Assembly (NCBI GenBank): GCA_963556495.2
Contig: OY747702.1
Span: 19,425,903 to 19,489,902 of the forward strand
Direction of reading: 5' to 3'
DNA from: Valencia hispanica
Taxonomy: Eukaryota > Chordata > Actinopteri > Cyprinodontiformes > Valenciidae
Length of the DNA: 64,000 nucleotides
The notes under the pieces are model-generated. The model did not search any database and was not told where the DNA came from. It saw only the letters and a program-made list of their open reading frames with translations. This document shows, piece after piece, positions 12,001 through 21,375 of this stretch. A program made the translations under genes and the position numbers. The first letter of the stretch is position 1; every line of letters begins with the position of its first letter.

Positions 12001-15000
12001 CTGTTTTTCCAGGTCAATCCTGGAAGAAAATGTTTTAGAGAGTGAAAAAGACTTGAGATTGGGGTGGGCTTTCACTTTCCAGCACGTGAACAACCCTAAC
12101 CATACAGACAAAGCTTCAATGGAAGGGTTTAGACTAAAATACATAGAAGTGTTTGAATGGCCCAGTCAAAGTTCAGACCTAAACTGGATTGAGAATCTGA
12201 AGAAAAACACTTGAAAATTGCTGTTCAAAGACGCTTTCCATTCGATCCAACTGAGCTCGAGCTATTTTGCCTCAGAAAAATAGGCAAATTCTAGTCTCTA
12301 GCAAAGGCCCTAAAGATTTATTTATGGGTATCAGAGTAAATGGGGCAGAATATAAAAGCACATAAAATGTTTTCAATATATTTATATTCCCAAAAAAAAT
12401 CTAAATCATGGATAATTTTCACTCCACTTCGCTATTATGCACTACTTGCGTTGGTCGGTCTCAAAAAATCCCAGTAAAAAAAACAAGGAACTTTGTTCTT
12501 ATAAGATGGCAAAATGTGAAAAAGTTCCACATGTATTCATTCCTTTTGCAAGGCACTGAACATATGCCACTGCTTTGCAATCTGGTGAACTGCTATGCCG
12601 ACAGAGAGCGTTGTACAGATGGCTTACAGCCAGTCATGGGCCTTTTCAATTTTTCTGGCATTTTGTATTGCATTAGCAAAGCACTCGCTCTTTGCGCATT
12701 AGACCTCTGTCACTCGTACAGGGCTGCCGGTGACCAGCACGGTTAATGGATATGCTTGCCCGTGTTGCTGACCCTCATTTCTCTCTGCCTATCTGTCGTT
12801 CTCCTTTTCCAATTATCCATCTAACTCATTTTTCTCTCACCCCTGCTGCGCTTTCTCCGTTCTCCTCCTTTCTTGTCACTGCAACTATTAATCCTCTTCC
12901 TCCTCTTTGTATGTTTCTTTCAGTACATCTCCTGGCTTCACACTTCTGCTTTTGTCGCACCTTGTATTCGATTGCTCCTCTCCCCCTCCCTAACGCTGTG
13001 CTTGTTTTGTTTTTTTTCCTCCTGCCCTCCCAGCCACCGCATGCAAGTGTCCAGCATGTACGAACACTGTGTGAGGATGAAGCTGCTCGCCCAGAGGTTC
13101 TGCAAGCTGGAGGTTACCGAGGAGGAGTTCCTCTGCATGAAGGCCCTGGTCCTCTTCAGCATCAGTGAGTCACCTGGCATCATTTCCCAAAAAAACAGCC
13201 TCACTGCAGCCCCGTGAAGTGAAATACGACTTGAACAGAGCGCGGCCCATGCTCCGGAGAATTGATGGGGAGGGATAAAGTCTGTGAGAGTTATTGTTGT
13301 GTTCTGGCTTTGTGGTCACAGTGCCAGTGGAGGGCCTGAGGAGCCAGCGCTGCTTTGACGAACTGCGGACCTCCTACATCAAGGAACTGGACCGCTTGGC
13401 GAGCCACCACGGGGAGACCACCCGGACACAGAGGCTGTTTCAGCTCACGCAGCTACTGGACTACCTCCAGTCGGTAATATGTGGGACTCTGTAACCTCCC
13501 CCCCTTCCACTCCTAACTTGTTGCTGATCTGTTATGTAAGTGTCATTATGTCCTTGGCCTACTTATGGAAAAAGTCATTTGGATCTCAGAACACAAACAC
13601 TGTATTTGGCTCTCAGCGGTACAGTGTTGGTTTATTTTCACCTAACACGCTCAGGTTACATAGTCAGTTATTCTGTCTTTAAAAAAAAAGAAAAGGTTTT
13701 CTTGGCAGAAAAGTAACAGCTCCGTTCCTTTCATCTCCTCTGCTCTGGCTCCATCTGCTGGCCACCGTTTGTCACTACTTGAAAAAAAAATCTGTTCAGT
13801 TTTACATTCCCAACTACTGCGTCTGATTTGGTTATGCTTGTCCAGATAAAACTCTGGGCAAATTAAAACAAAATTGTGCAGAAAGATCCATGCCCCTTGA
13901 ATTTCTTCACATTTTGTCACATTAAAAACATCCATATGCAGAAAAAAAAAAAACACACTTTAATAGTTTGCTTGGGTTATGGCACGCATTTGCTGTGACA
14001 TTGTTTCAGTATAGCTTCTTCAGTGTCACAATGTTTACTTCCATCCAGACTTGCATTCCTTTTTCGCCAAGATCTTGTAGAAAGAATGGGAGAGTCTGAC
14101 CATTGTGCAATTAGTCTCCAGCAAATCCCAAAATTTCTCAGTGGGTTCTGGACTCTGGTGGCCAATCCATGTGTGAAAATCGGTGCAATCTGGGAGAAAA
14201 ATATCCAGTGATGGAACAACCTGGTCATTCGGTATAATCAGCTGAAGTCGTTCTTTGGGCTCATAACGTTGCTGAACCCAGACCTGACTAACTGTAGCAA
14301 CCCCCAGATCATAGCATTGCCACCACAGGCTTGTACGGTAGGTACTAGGCATGATGGGTGCATCCCTTCATCTATCTATCTGCTTACCCTGATGCTCTCA
14401 TCACTCTGGAACAGGGTAGGCCTGGACTAATCAGATCACATGACCTTTGTCCATTGCTTCAGAGTCCAATCTTTAAGCTCCCTCAGCCTCGCTGATGACC
14501 TCTTTACTTAAGGCTACACAGCTGTTTAATCTCAATCCCTTAAATTCCCTTCGTATTGCGTGAGTGCTGCTGCTGTTGTTTTTTACAACTTCAATTCACC
14601 AAATGTTTTTCCAACAACATTTCTTCTGCAAAGATGATGGCTCCTGTTGTCCGTCCAATTTGTGTTGGACTTAACCAATTTAAGTCGTTTCTGCAATCCC
14701 TTTAGATGATTTCTCTGCTTGATGCATGCCAGTTATTTGACCCTTCTGAAACAGACTTCACGACACATCTTTCCACGACGACAGGATGTGTCTGGTTGTT
14801 AAAGAAAGCTACTCACCACATCAGTTGGGGTTAAATAACTTGTTCCCAGCTGAAAGATACTCATCCATGCAGTAATTATCCAGTTGGAGGCTCTGACCTA
14901 TTTGCTTTTTTAAATCAAGGTGGTGACTTTGTTTTGGAGAGGCAGTGTATTTTATTGGGATTTTATCAGGATGGACCAACACAAAGCAGTGCATATTTGT

Positions 15001-18000
15001 GTAAGTAAAGAGGAAGAAAACAAATGTTTGGTTTTGTATATTTTTACAAATAAGACAAAAAAGAATTTTATGTACAGTGCTGTGCAAAACTTTTAGGCAG
15101 GTGTGAAAACTGCTTTTAAACAAAGAATGCTTTTAAAAATGAAAGTGTTAATAATTTATTTTTATCAATCTACAAAGCAGTGAGTGAACAAAAGAGAAAT
15201 CTAAATCAAATCAATATTTGGTGTGACTTCCCTTTGCCTTAAAAACAGCATCAATTCTTCTAGGTACACTTGCTCATAGTTTTTAAAGGAACTCTGCCGA
15301 TAGGTTGTTCCAAACATCTTAGAGAACTAACCACAGATCTTCTGTGGATGTAGGCTTCCTCACATCCTTCTGTCTCTTCATGTAATCCCAGACACACTCA
15401 ATGATGTTGAGATCAGGGCTCTGTGGGGGTCATACCATCACTTCCAGGACTTCTTGTTCTTCTTTACACTGAAGATAGTTCTTTATGACTTTAGCTGTAT
15501 GTTTGGGGTCATTGTCCTGCTGCAGAATAGGTTTGGAGCCAATCATACGCCTCCCCGATGGTATTGCATGATGGATAAGTATCTGCCTGTATTTCTCAGC
15601 ATTGAGAACACCATTAATCCTGACCAAATCTCCAACTCCATTTGCAGACATGCAGCCCCAAACTTTCAAGGAACCTCCACCGAGCTTCACTGTTGCCTGC
15701 AGACACTTATTATTGTATCGCTCTCCAGCCCTTCAATGAACAAAACTGCCTTCTGCTACAGCCAAATATTTCAAATTTTGACTCATCAGTCCAGAGCACC
15801 TGCTGCCATTGTTCTGTACCCCAATTCCTATGTTTTGTGCATACTTGAGTCACTTGGCCTTGTTTCCACGTCAGAGGTATGGCTTTTTGGCTGCAACGCT
15901 TTCACGAAGACCACCTCTGGCCAGACACCTCTGGACAGTAGATGGGTGTACCTGGGTCCCACTGCTTTCTGCCAGTTCTGAGCTGATAGGACTGCTGGAC
16001 ATCTTCCGATTTTGAAGGATAATAAGTTTGATGTGTCTTTCATCTGCTGCAGTAAGTTTCCTTAGCCGACCACTACATCTACGATCCTCAAAGTTGCCTT
16101 TCTTTGTGGTTCTTCAAAAGAGCTTTTACAGCGCATCTTTAAACCCCAGTCTGCTTTAAAACCTGTGTCTGGGAGAGACCTTGCTGATGCAGTATAACTG
16201 CCTTGTGTGTTGTTGCTGTGCTCCATCTTGTCATGACATGGAGCTATCTTCCACAACCTCACGTTGGTAGCAGAGTTTGGCTGTTCCTCACCCAGTTTTA
16301 AGCCTCCTACACAGCTGTTTCTGTTTCAGTTAATTACTGTGTTTCAATCTACATGTGACATTGATGATCATTAGCACCTGTTTGGTATAATTGGTTGATC
16401 ATACACTCGACTATAATCCTACAAAATCCCAGACTTTGTGCAATTGTACCTATAAGAATTGATGCTGGTTTGAAGGCTAAAAGTAGTAACACCAAATATT
16501 GATTTGATTTAGATTTTTCCTTTGTTTGCTCACTTTGCATTTTGTAAATTAATAAAAAATATTATTATTATTTATAATCATGATTTATATTTCTATAAGC
16601 ATTTCAGAATTTTTTCACACCGGCCTAGAACTTGTGCACAGTACTGTATGTTTGGATTCAGCCCTGTACATCAATATACAGGTCCTTCTCAAAAAATTAG
16701 CATATTGTGATGAAGTTCATTCTTTTCCATAATGTAATGATAAAAATTAAACTTTCATATATTTTAGATTCATTGCACACCAACTGCAATATTTCAGGTC
16801 TTTTATTGTTTTAAAACTGATGATTTTGGCATACAGCTCATGAAAACCCAAAATTCCTATCTCAAAAAATTAGCATATCATGAAAAGGACATTTCTGAAC
16901 GAATAGGCTGTTCCCAGAGTGCTGTATCAAGGCACCTCAGTGGGAAGTCTGTGGAAAGGAAAAAGTGTGGCAGAAAACGCTGCACAACGAGAAGAGGTGA
17001 CCGGACCCTGAGGAAGATTGTGGAGAAGGACCGATTCCAGACCTTGGGGGACCTGCGGAAGCAGTGGACTGAGTCTGGAGTAGAAACATCCAGAGCCACC
17101 GTGCACAGGCGTGTGCAGGAAATGGGCTACAGGTGCCGCATTCCCCAGGTCAAGCCACTTTTGAACCAGAAACAGCGGCAGAAGCACCTGACCTGGGCTA
17201 CAGAGAAGCAGCACTGGACTGTTGCTCAGTAGTCCAAAGTACTTTTTTCGGATGAAAGCAAATTTTGCATGTCATTCGGAAATCAAGGTGCCAGAGTCTG
17301 GAGGAAGACTGGGGAGAAGGAAATGCCAAAATGCCTGAAGTCCAGTGTCCAGTACCCACAGTCAGTGATGGTCTGGGGTGCCATGTCAGCTGCTGGTGTT
17401 GGTCCACTGTGTTTTATCAAGGGCAGGGTCAATGCAGCTAGCTATCAGGAGATTTTGGAGCACTTCATGCTTCCATCTGCTGAAAAGGTTTATGGAGATG
17501 AAGATTTCATTTTTCAGCATGACCTGGCACCTGCTCACAGTGCCAAAACCACTGGTAAATGGTTTACTGACCATGGTATTACTGTGCTCAATTGGCCTGC
17601 CAACTCTCCTGACCTGAACCCCATAGAGAATCTGTGGGATATTGTGAAGAGGAAGTTGAGAGACGCAAGACTCAACACTCTGGATGAGCTTAAGGCCGCT
17701 ATCGAAGCATCCTGGGCCTCCATAACACCTCAGCAGTGCCACAGGCTGATTGCCTCCATGACACGCCGCATTGAAGCAGTCATTTCTGCAAAAGGATTCC
17801 CGACCAAGTATTGAGTGCATAACTGAACATAATTATTTGAAGGTTGACTTTTTTTGTATTAAAAACACTTTTCTTTTATTGGTCGGATGAAATATGCTAA
17901 TTTTTTGGATTTTTGGTTTTTCTTTACTTTTTTGCCAAAATCATCAACATTAAAACAATAAAAGGCTTGAACTACTTCAGTTGTGTGTAATGAATCTAAA

Positions 18001-20402
18001 ATATATGAAAGTCTTAATGTTTATCAGTAAATTACAGAAAATAATGAACTTTATCACAATATGCAAATTATTTGAGAAGGACCTGTATATTTTTTAAGCC
18101 TTTATTTTCAGGGACTTTCAAGACTATCATCTTTGCCCATGAGTCTTTGCAACTAAAAAAGCACAGGTTCAGTTAAATTTGATGTAGAGCATCTATAATC
18201 AACAATTTTCAAGTCTTGCCACATATTTTCCAATGAATTTAGGTCTGGACTTTGACTAGACCATTCTGACACATGAATATACTTTGATCTAAACCAAGAG
18301 TCTACAACCTGGAGCTCTGGAGCCACAAGTGGCTCTATTGACCAGCTGTTTTTTAAAATAAAGATTAATAACAAATGTAGGTTTTAGCAGTTTCTCAGTT
18401 TTATTTCATAGATTAATTTAGTTGAACTTCAACAGAATTACACAAGTAATTTGTTTTTAGATCAATTTTTCTTGTCAGTAGGTTGGAAATGATGTGCTTT
18501 TTTATATAATTCCCCACAAATGTCAACATTCACTTTTTGCAAAAGTTTAGTTCTTTTTATTCTAAAAACTGAAATAAAATGGGAGTTTTAAAAAAAGAAG
18601 AAACATTTCCAATAGTAGATATTTCTCTAAATTATTTGATAATTTTTTCAAAATGGATTGTAAAGGTTCCAGACCCCTGATCTTAACCATCCTATTCTAA
18701 CTCTTGGCTGTATGTTTCAGGTTGTTCTCCTGCTCGAAGGTGAAACTCCACCCTTGTTTCAGATCTTTTGCAGCCTTTAACAGGTTTTCTCCCAGGATTG
18801 TCCTGGATTTTGCTTCATCCATCTTCCTTTCAGCTCTGACCAGCTTCCTTGTCCCTGCTACAGAAAAACATTCCCCACAGCATGACACACTCACCATGTT
18901 TCACTGTGGCAATGCTGTGTGCTGCATCTTTGTGTTCTCTAACAGCAGCTGACCTTCCCAGAAAGGGCTTTATTTATAAAAAAAAAAAACAACAGACAAG
19001 TAGTCTCTATTTAGTAGTCAAGGGACCTGTCAAAAAATGGTTGCACTGGATTTTATTTGGGGCACCAGTGTAGAAAAGGGCTTATACAAATAAACGCCAC
19101 AAAAAATGTGAAGCAGTTCAGAGGGGTATAAATACTTTTGGGTTAAGGTCTTAAAACATCTGCACTATCAGGTTATGAACTATTGGAGTAACAAACCATA
19201 TATACCATTTTTTATTAGCTTTGTCAGCTCAGGATAGTTAACCACCTCCCAGGAATGCTTCTTTTTTCCCCCAGCAAACCAGACCAACTGAAGAAAATTG
19301 GCAGCAGACGTTTGGCATCTAGAAGTCATAAATTACACCGCGTATCTTTACATTCACTGAAGTCTGAGACAGTAGGTATGGCTAGACGGGAACCTGAAAA
19401 CACACACAGAATGTGTTGCCAGATTAAAGGGGGTCACCATGCATGTTTTTTCTCCATCCATCCTCGACCATCGTTTTTTTCTCTCTCTCTCACTTTCTCT
19501 GTCTCTTCCTTTAAAACATCTGGGCACGTTTGCCTCCAAGATAAATTCCATCAGTAAAAGCGAAAATAAATCACCAGCTGAGAGCTTGTTTATCATGCAG
19601 ACATGTCAGGCAGGCTGTGAGCTTTCTCTCTGCAGAAATTTATCACTCAAGTATTTGTCGTTATGACCAGAGGGAGCGCCTGGGAACAGAGTTGTATTTA
19701 GACAAAGTAAATGTTTTTAGTCAAGGAGACGCTTACAAATCCCCTATGGTTATGGACGGAACTGTTTTCTCACTGTATAATTTTTTTTCTCTCTTAGCGA
19801 ATTAATACATCAGCAGCTGACTTTTTACTGACTTTTCTAAAAGGAGCTAAACAAATATTCTACCACTAGGGGGAGCAGATTGACCACTGAAGCTGCTGAA
19901 GTAGCTTGAGAACTACAGTGAAAACAAATAACCTAAACTCCTGAGAGCATTGATCAGGGTGTAACCCCAAGAGGATCAGATCTCTCCTACAGAGAACAGT
20001 TTTGTCCCTTAGATGCTCTGCTATTTGTGTCATGAGCTGGAGAGCACCCAGAGAAGAGGCAGAAGAGCAGAACTGATTAAGGTCTCGCAGCTCAGACTCC
20101 TGATTTTCTTTTTCCACCAATCTGTTGAGCATAGCACGTCAGATGACTTTTCAGCGCCAATCACCTCATGTGTGTGTATATATGTATGTATTTTTTCCAA
20201 CTGTCTCTCTTACTCTACCTTATTCTCCTCATCTTAGGTTGTGAGAAAGTTGCATCAGTTCACCTACGACCTCTTCATCCAAGCTCAGTCCCTGCAGATG
20301 CGCGTCAACTTCCCGGAGATGATCTCGGAGATCGTCAGCGTTCACGTGCCTAAGATTCTCTCGGGCATGGTCAAGCCCATCCTTTTCCACAACACGGCCT
20401 AG
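1985..20402 (+). CDS. ar: Androgen receptor, complete gene span (nine coding exons, 687 aa)
   Basis: Ligand-activated nuclear transcription factor of the NR3C steroid-receptor family. It binds androgen, moves to the nucleus and binds androgen response elements as a dimer. Nine exons join at GT-AG sites with matching phases to give 2064 nt. Layout: N-terminal domain about 1-293, two C4 zinc fingers 309-369 with P-box residues G327, S328 and V331, hinge about 370-424, ligand-binding domain about 425-687. Residues matching human AR ligand contacts are kept (N472 for N705, Q478 for Q711, R519 for R752, T625 for T877), as are the AF2 clamp residues K487 and E664. Exons 3, 6 and 7 have the same lengths as human exons 3, 5 and 6 (117, 145, 131 bp). 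Oddities: short N-terminus, an extra intron in the hinge/LBD exon, and a derived LBD. Progesterone, glucocorticoid and mineralocorticoid receptors are less likely because the NELGERQLV and HVDDQM segments read as AR. Which teleost duplicate it is remains uncertain. Confidence 0.95.
2863..5523 (+). other. ar intron 1
   Basis: gtaaat donor to ctccag acceptor, 2661 bp. Mostly unique AT-rich sequence, with an AAT repeat near 4608-4640, a poly-A run at 3990-4008, and a TG microsatellite ending 9 bp before exon 2. Confidence 0.85.
5477..5514 (+). repeat. (TG)n microsatellite at the exon 2 splice acceptor
   Basis: About 38 bp of TG repeat with one TTTG interruption, followed by cacctccag and exon 2. 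It occupies the place of the polypyrimidine tract. UG-rich RNA is a known binding site for TDP-43 and CELF proteins. Confidence 0.95.
5524..5660 (+). CDS. ar: ar exon 2: first zinc finger
   Basis: Encodes residues 294-338, with split codons at both ends (R293, G339). Contains C309, C312, C326 and C329 binding the first zinc, and the P-box CGSCKVFF that sets 3-keto-steroid response-element specificity. Acceptor is cctccag| and donor is GCAG|gtggga. Length is 137 bp against 152 in human exon 2; the difference lies before the first Cys. The acceptor sits directly behind a long TG repeat in place of an ordinary pyrimidine tract. Confidence 0.96.
5908..6024 (+). CDS. ar: ar exon 3: second zinc finger and first half of the NLS
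   Basis: Encodes residues 340-377 and is 117 bp, the same as human exon 3. C345, C351, C361 and C364 form the second finger. The D-box ASRND between C345 and C351 is identical to the AR dimer-interface sequence. K367-R368 is the first basic cluster of the bipartite nuclear localisation signal. The residue after C369 is Phe where human AR has Tyr, followed by MSGMSLK where human has EAGMTLG. Acceptor cctccag|, donor AAAG|gtacaa. Phase is 1 on both sides. Confidence 0.96.
6060..6806. mobile_element. Non-autonomous Tc1-type element in ar intron 3
   Basis: Left end reads gccaatgtattcataccc and right end gaacacttttgcaaggtgctg, imperfect inverted counterparts. The inside has the Tc1-relic phrases ccaggactttctatttcatc and ctctgaccagctg shared with 18780-18850. 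It begins about 36 bp after the exon 3 donor. An open frame running from exon 3 into it (to 6276) is intronic. Confidence 0.65.
7182..7319 (+). CDS. ar: ar exon 4: separate hinge exon with second half of the NLS
   Basis: Encodes residues 379-423. It begins RRLKGAG, aligning with human ARKLKKLG and so supplying the second basic cluster of the bipartite NLS. The rest is Gly/Glu-rich with QQQ and no recognisable fold, as expected of a hinge. Acceptor attatag|GCC and donor CAAG|gtgggg both fit phase 1. Human AR has this segment and the start of the LBD in one 288-bp exon; here they are separated by 1.77 kb. The exon is 138 bp (46 codons) with the same phase at both ends, so skipping it would keep the frame. 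It was inferred from splice sites and the NLS match, with no transcript. Confidence 0.82.
7366..7656. repeat. Nested (TA)n palindrome with three inverted unique blocks
   Basis: The block agagtgggaccgttttat occurs at about 7369 (+), inverted at 7428-7450, and again (+) at 7535-7560, each separated or followed by long (TA)n. The arms aaaacggtcccactcttt and its complement match perfectly, extended by gtta/taac on one pair. It starts about 50 bp after the exon 4 donor. Confidence 0.9.
7728..8950. mobile_element. Non-autonomous DNA element interrupted by a LINE fragment, ar intron 4
   Basis: The outer parts (7728-7800 and 8385-8950) share phrases with 42095-42400, such as catctgagcatcatctcagacctgga and gtcattttgacag. 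The ends are loosely inverted (cttgtcattttgaca against tcaatcaaaatgacag). The middle is a separate LINE piece. Confidence 0.5.
7803..8370 (+). mobile_element. LINE 3' fragment with reverse-transcriptase C-terminal remnant
   Basis: An open stretch at 7822-8307 encodes a 161-residue piece starting [14 protein letters not shown], with [16 protein letters not shown] and later IMDNPEHPL, typical of the end of teleost non-LTR reverse transcriptases. The following 3' sequence ctgggatcaataaagtattt and an oligo-T run resemble L2/Rex-type tails. It is 5'-truncated and lacks the catalytic part. Confidence 0.75.
8981..9050 (+). repeat. Compound (TA)n(TG)n microsatellite before exon 5
   Basis: TA repeat at about 8982-9028 passing into TG repeat, ending about 40 bp before the exon 5 acceptor. 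Confidence 0.9.
9090..9290 (+). CDS. ar: ar exon 5: start of the ligand-binding domain
   Basis: Encodes residues 425-490. [11 protein letters not shown] and [10 protein letters not shown] match LBD helices 3-4 of AR almost residue for residue, and [11 protein letters not shown] matches the helix 1 region. N472 and Q478 correspond to ligand-contacting residues, and K487 to the AF2 charge-clamp Lys. Acceptor ctcctgtag|, donor CCAG|gtaagc, phase 1 at both ends. The leading sequence up to the conserved IEP differs from human. A TA then TG microsatellite ends about 40 bp upstream of the acceptor. Confidence 0.95.
9291..10944 (+). other. ar intron 5
   Basis: 1654 bp, AT-rich, no coding or clear transposon structure recognised. 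Short open frames here look incidental. Confidence 0.7.
10945..11089 (+). CDS. ar: ar exon 6: ligand-binding domain, helices 4-5
   Basis: Encodes residues 492-538; 145 bp, as in human exon 5. [10 protein letters not shown] and [14 protein letters not shown] are the steroid-receptor signature, and R519 is the Arg that pairs with the steroid A-ring ketone. The following [18 protein letters not shown] differs from human at FTNVNSR, an unusual change in a usually conserved stretch. Acceptor aacag|, donor ATGA|gtaagt. Confidence 0.95.
11674..12558. mobile_element. Degenerate Tc1-type element in ar intron 6
   Basis: Left end cagcatcttgcaaatgtatt and right end (complement) cagtgccttgcaaaaggaat are matching imperfect terminal inverted repeats. 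The inside has transposase-derived phrases (catgctggggaggcttctga, aacctgg-type segments) with no intact frame. Confidence 0.7.
13034..13164 (+). CDS. ar: ar exon 7: ligand-binding domain, helices 6-8
   Basis: Encodes residues 540-582; 131 bp, as in human exon 6. The codon split across intron 6 gives D539 where AR normally has Glu. [14 protein letters not shown] is well conserved. The middle ([11 protein letters not shown]) is more divergent than elsewhere. Acceptor ctcccag| follows a long natural pyrimidine-rich tract, and the donor is ATCA|gtgagt. Confidence 0.95.
13322..13473 (+). CDS. ar: ar exon 8: ligand-binding domain, helices 9-10/11
   Basis: Encodes residues 584-633 after M583 split across a short 157-bp intron. 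[13 protein letters not shown] and YIKELDR match AR. The segment [11 protein letters not shown] is two residues shorter than in human, giving 152 rather than 158 bp. FQLTQLLD keeps T625, the position mutated in some human prostate cancers (T877). Acceptor tcacag|, donor CTCG|gtaata style (TCG|gtaata), phase 0. Confidence 0.95.
15075..16646 (-). mobile_element. Tc1/mariner element, minus orientation, transposase decayed
   Basis: Ends cagtgctgtgcaaaactttt and (complement) cagtactgtgcacaagttct form terminal inverted repeats, flanked on both sides by TA. On the minus strand, 15430-15690 encodes a transposase piece with [12 protein letters not shown] and [18 protein letters not shown], the second catalytic Asp region of the DDE core. 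The rest is broken by stops and frameshifts across 15690-16262. Confidence 0.9.
16679..18085 (+). mobile_element. Tc1/mariner element with nearly open DD34E transposase
   Basis: 1407 bp with terminal inverted repeats (caggtccttctcaaaaaatt; complement of the right end caggtccttctcaaataatt) and TA on each flank. It carries a transposase remnant at 16885-17817. It lies 32 bp from the neighbouring Tc1 element at 15075-16646. A second internal copy of the ctcaaaaaattagcatat motif at 16861 suggests paired transposase-binding repeats. Confidence 0.95.
16885..17817 (+). pseudogene. Tc1-type transposase pseudogene (one nonsense codon, missing start)
   Basis: Cut-and-paste DNA transposase remnant of about 307 codons. 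The N-terminal helix-turn-helix is seen in [20 protein letters not shown]. The catalytic triad is present: D in FSDESKF (17251), D in FQHDLAP (17521), E in NPIENLW (17626), with 34 residues between the last two, i.e. DD34E. One in-frame TAG at 17230-17232 stands where the family has Trp. The usual first 40 or so residues, including the start Met, are absent, and the frame joins directly to terminal sequence near 16884. Otherwise it is open to the stop at 17815-17817, so decay is recent. Typical family length is about 340 residues. Confidence 0.9.
20238..20402 (+). CDS. ar: ar exon 9: C-terminal ligand-binding domain and stop
   Basis: Encodes residues 634-687 and ends at TAG 20400-20402. [20 protein letters not shown] and PKILSG match AR helices 11-12, with E664 as the AF2 clamp acid. 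The tail [10 protein letters not shown] parallels human VKPIYFHTQ. Acceptor atcttag| sits behind a good pyrimidine tract. It is separated from exon 8 by a 6.76-kb intron full of transposons. Confidence 0.96.
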   Translation, partial: VVRKLHQFTYDLFIQAQSLQMRVNFPEMISEIVSVHVPKILSGMVKPILFHNTA

Positions 20403-21375
20403 GGGGTTCCGGCCACGTCCGGCAAATGTGAAACACGAGGACGCTTTACGGTTTTACGAGGTGACGGAGCCTTTCAATCAGACCCTGACAGTTGGAGGGG
20501 ATGACGCATTCTTCCGGTGTTTTGTAATCCAGTAATGTCCACTCTGCTCTTCTTTCTTGCTGCCTGCTCACTGCATCACGCACATCACATGGTTTTCTTT
20601 TTTTTCTTTTGGAGAGCTGATCACAACACTTGCATGCATTCCTGCACATCAGCCAACGAAGTTGGGCATGTTAAACCTCTTCAACTCTTCTTACTGATTA
20701 CTGTCAGCTGAAAGATAAAGCCAGTACCATAGTGAGAAAAACATGTTTGCAGAGTTCTCATCCCCAAAAGCTTTTCTTCTGTGTGCTGCAGTATGACATT
20801 TGAACTAGCTTTTTTTTTTTTCTCGCACAATGAATGTTATTATGTGCACCTGAGAGAGAGCGGGAGAAAAACTGCTTGATTGACAGTTAATAATAAGGCA
20901 GTTGTGACTTGCATGCTAAGAGGAAAAGCAATCTTGCCTGAAGGCATATAAAAACATTTTTAAAAGCTGTTTTCATGTCTTAGAAAAAAAAACTTTAAAA
21001 CGTTGACTAATAGTTTTATGTATTGTTCACTGTGTTAAAATGAACACCTTTAAAGTGTAAGTGACTGCGGTAAAGCTGATTTTAAGTGTATATTTATGAA
21101 AAAAAGTGCTCAAGATCCAAGTAGAAAATGATCAGACAGAGAAGTCTCAAAGACTTGTTTGCCAGAAGACTTCGGAGGGTGGGGGGGGGGTGTACTTTCT
21201 AAAAATAAGCTTTTTGGAGTGCCAAACACTGTTCAAGTACAACTTTTTCAAAGTGGATATTTCATACTGCTGTGGAACTTTTCTACCGTTTCTTAAAGGT
21301 GTTCTTTGCAAATGCTATCTTGTGTTATCATGTGGTCGTTGTAGCTTCAATAATAAATGTCCAGTAAAGACACTC
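20403..21375 (+). other. ar 3' untranslated region (inferred)
   Basis: Follows the TAG stop with no long continuing frame. AT-rich with several poly-T and poly-A runs, and no transposon match that I recognise. The 3' end is inferred from the first well-placed AATAAA at 21352 and the G/T-rich stretch after it. Confidence 0.55.
21352..21357 (+). terminator. Candidate ar polyadenylation signal AATAAA
   Basis: Canonical hexamer about 950 nt after the stop codon. A G/T-rich stretch (tggttgctgtgtttcttg) starts about 25 nt downstream, as expected of a cleavage-stimulation region. Confidence 0.55.

Larger units (their letters stand above)
13830..19150. mobile_element. Stack of nested Tc1-type elements filling ar intron 8
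   Basis: An outer relic appears to begin near 13890 (cttcacattttgtcacatta) and resumes near 14945 (tgtattttattgggatttta), 16648-16678 and 18088-19140 (ggggtataaatacttttggg). A further degraded element fills about 13980-14930, and two TIR-defined Tc1 elements fill 15075-16646 and 16679-18085. Insertion order is inferred from interrupted phrases. Confidence 0.55.

Noticed and set aside
15454..15981. 175-codon plus-strand frame inside the Tc1 element
   Set aside because: It is antisense to the decayed transposase, whose motifs are on the minus strand.
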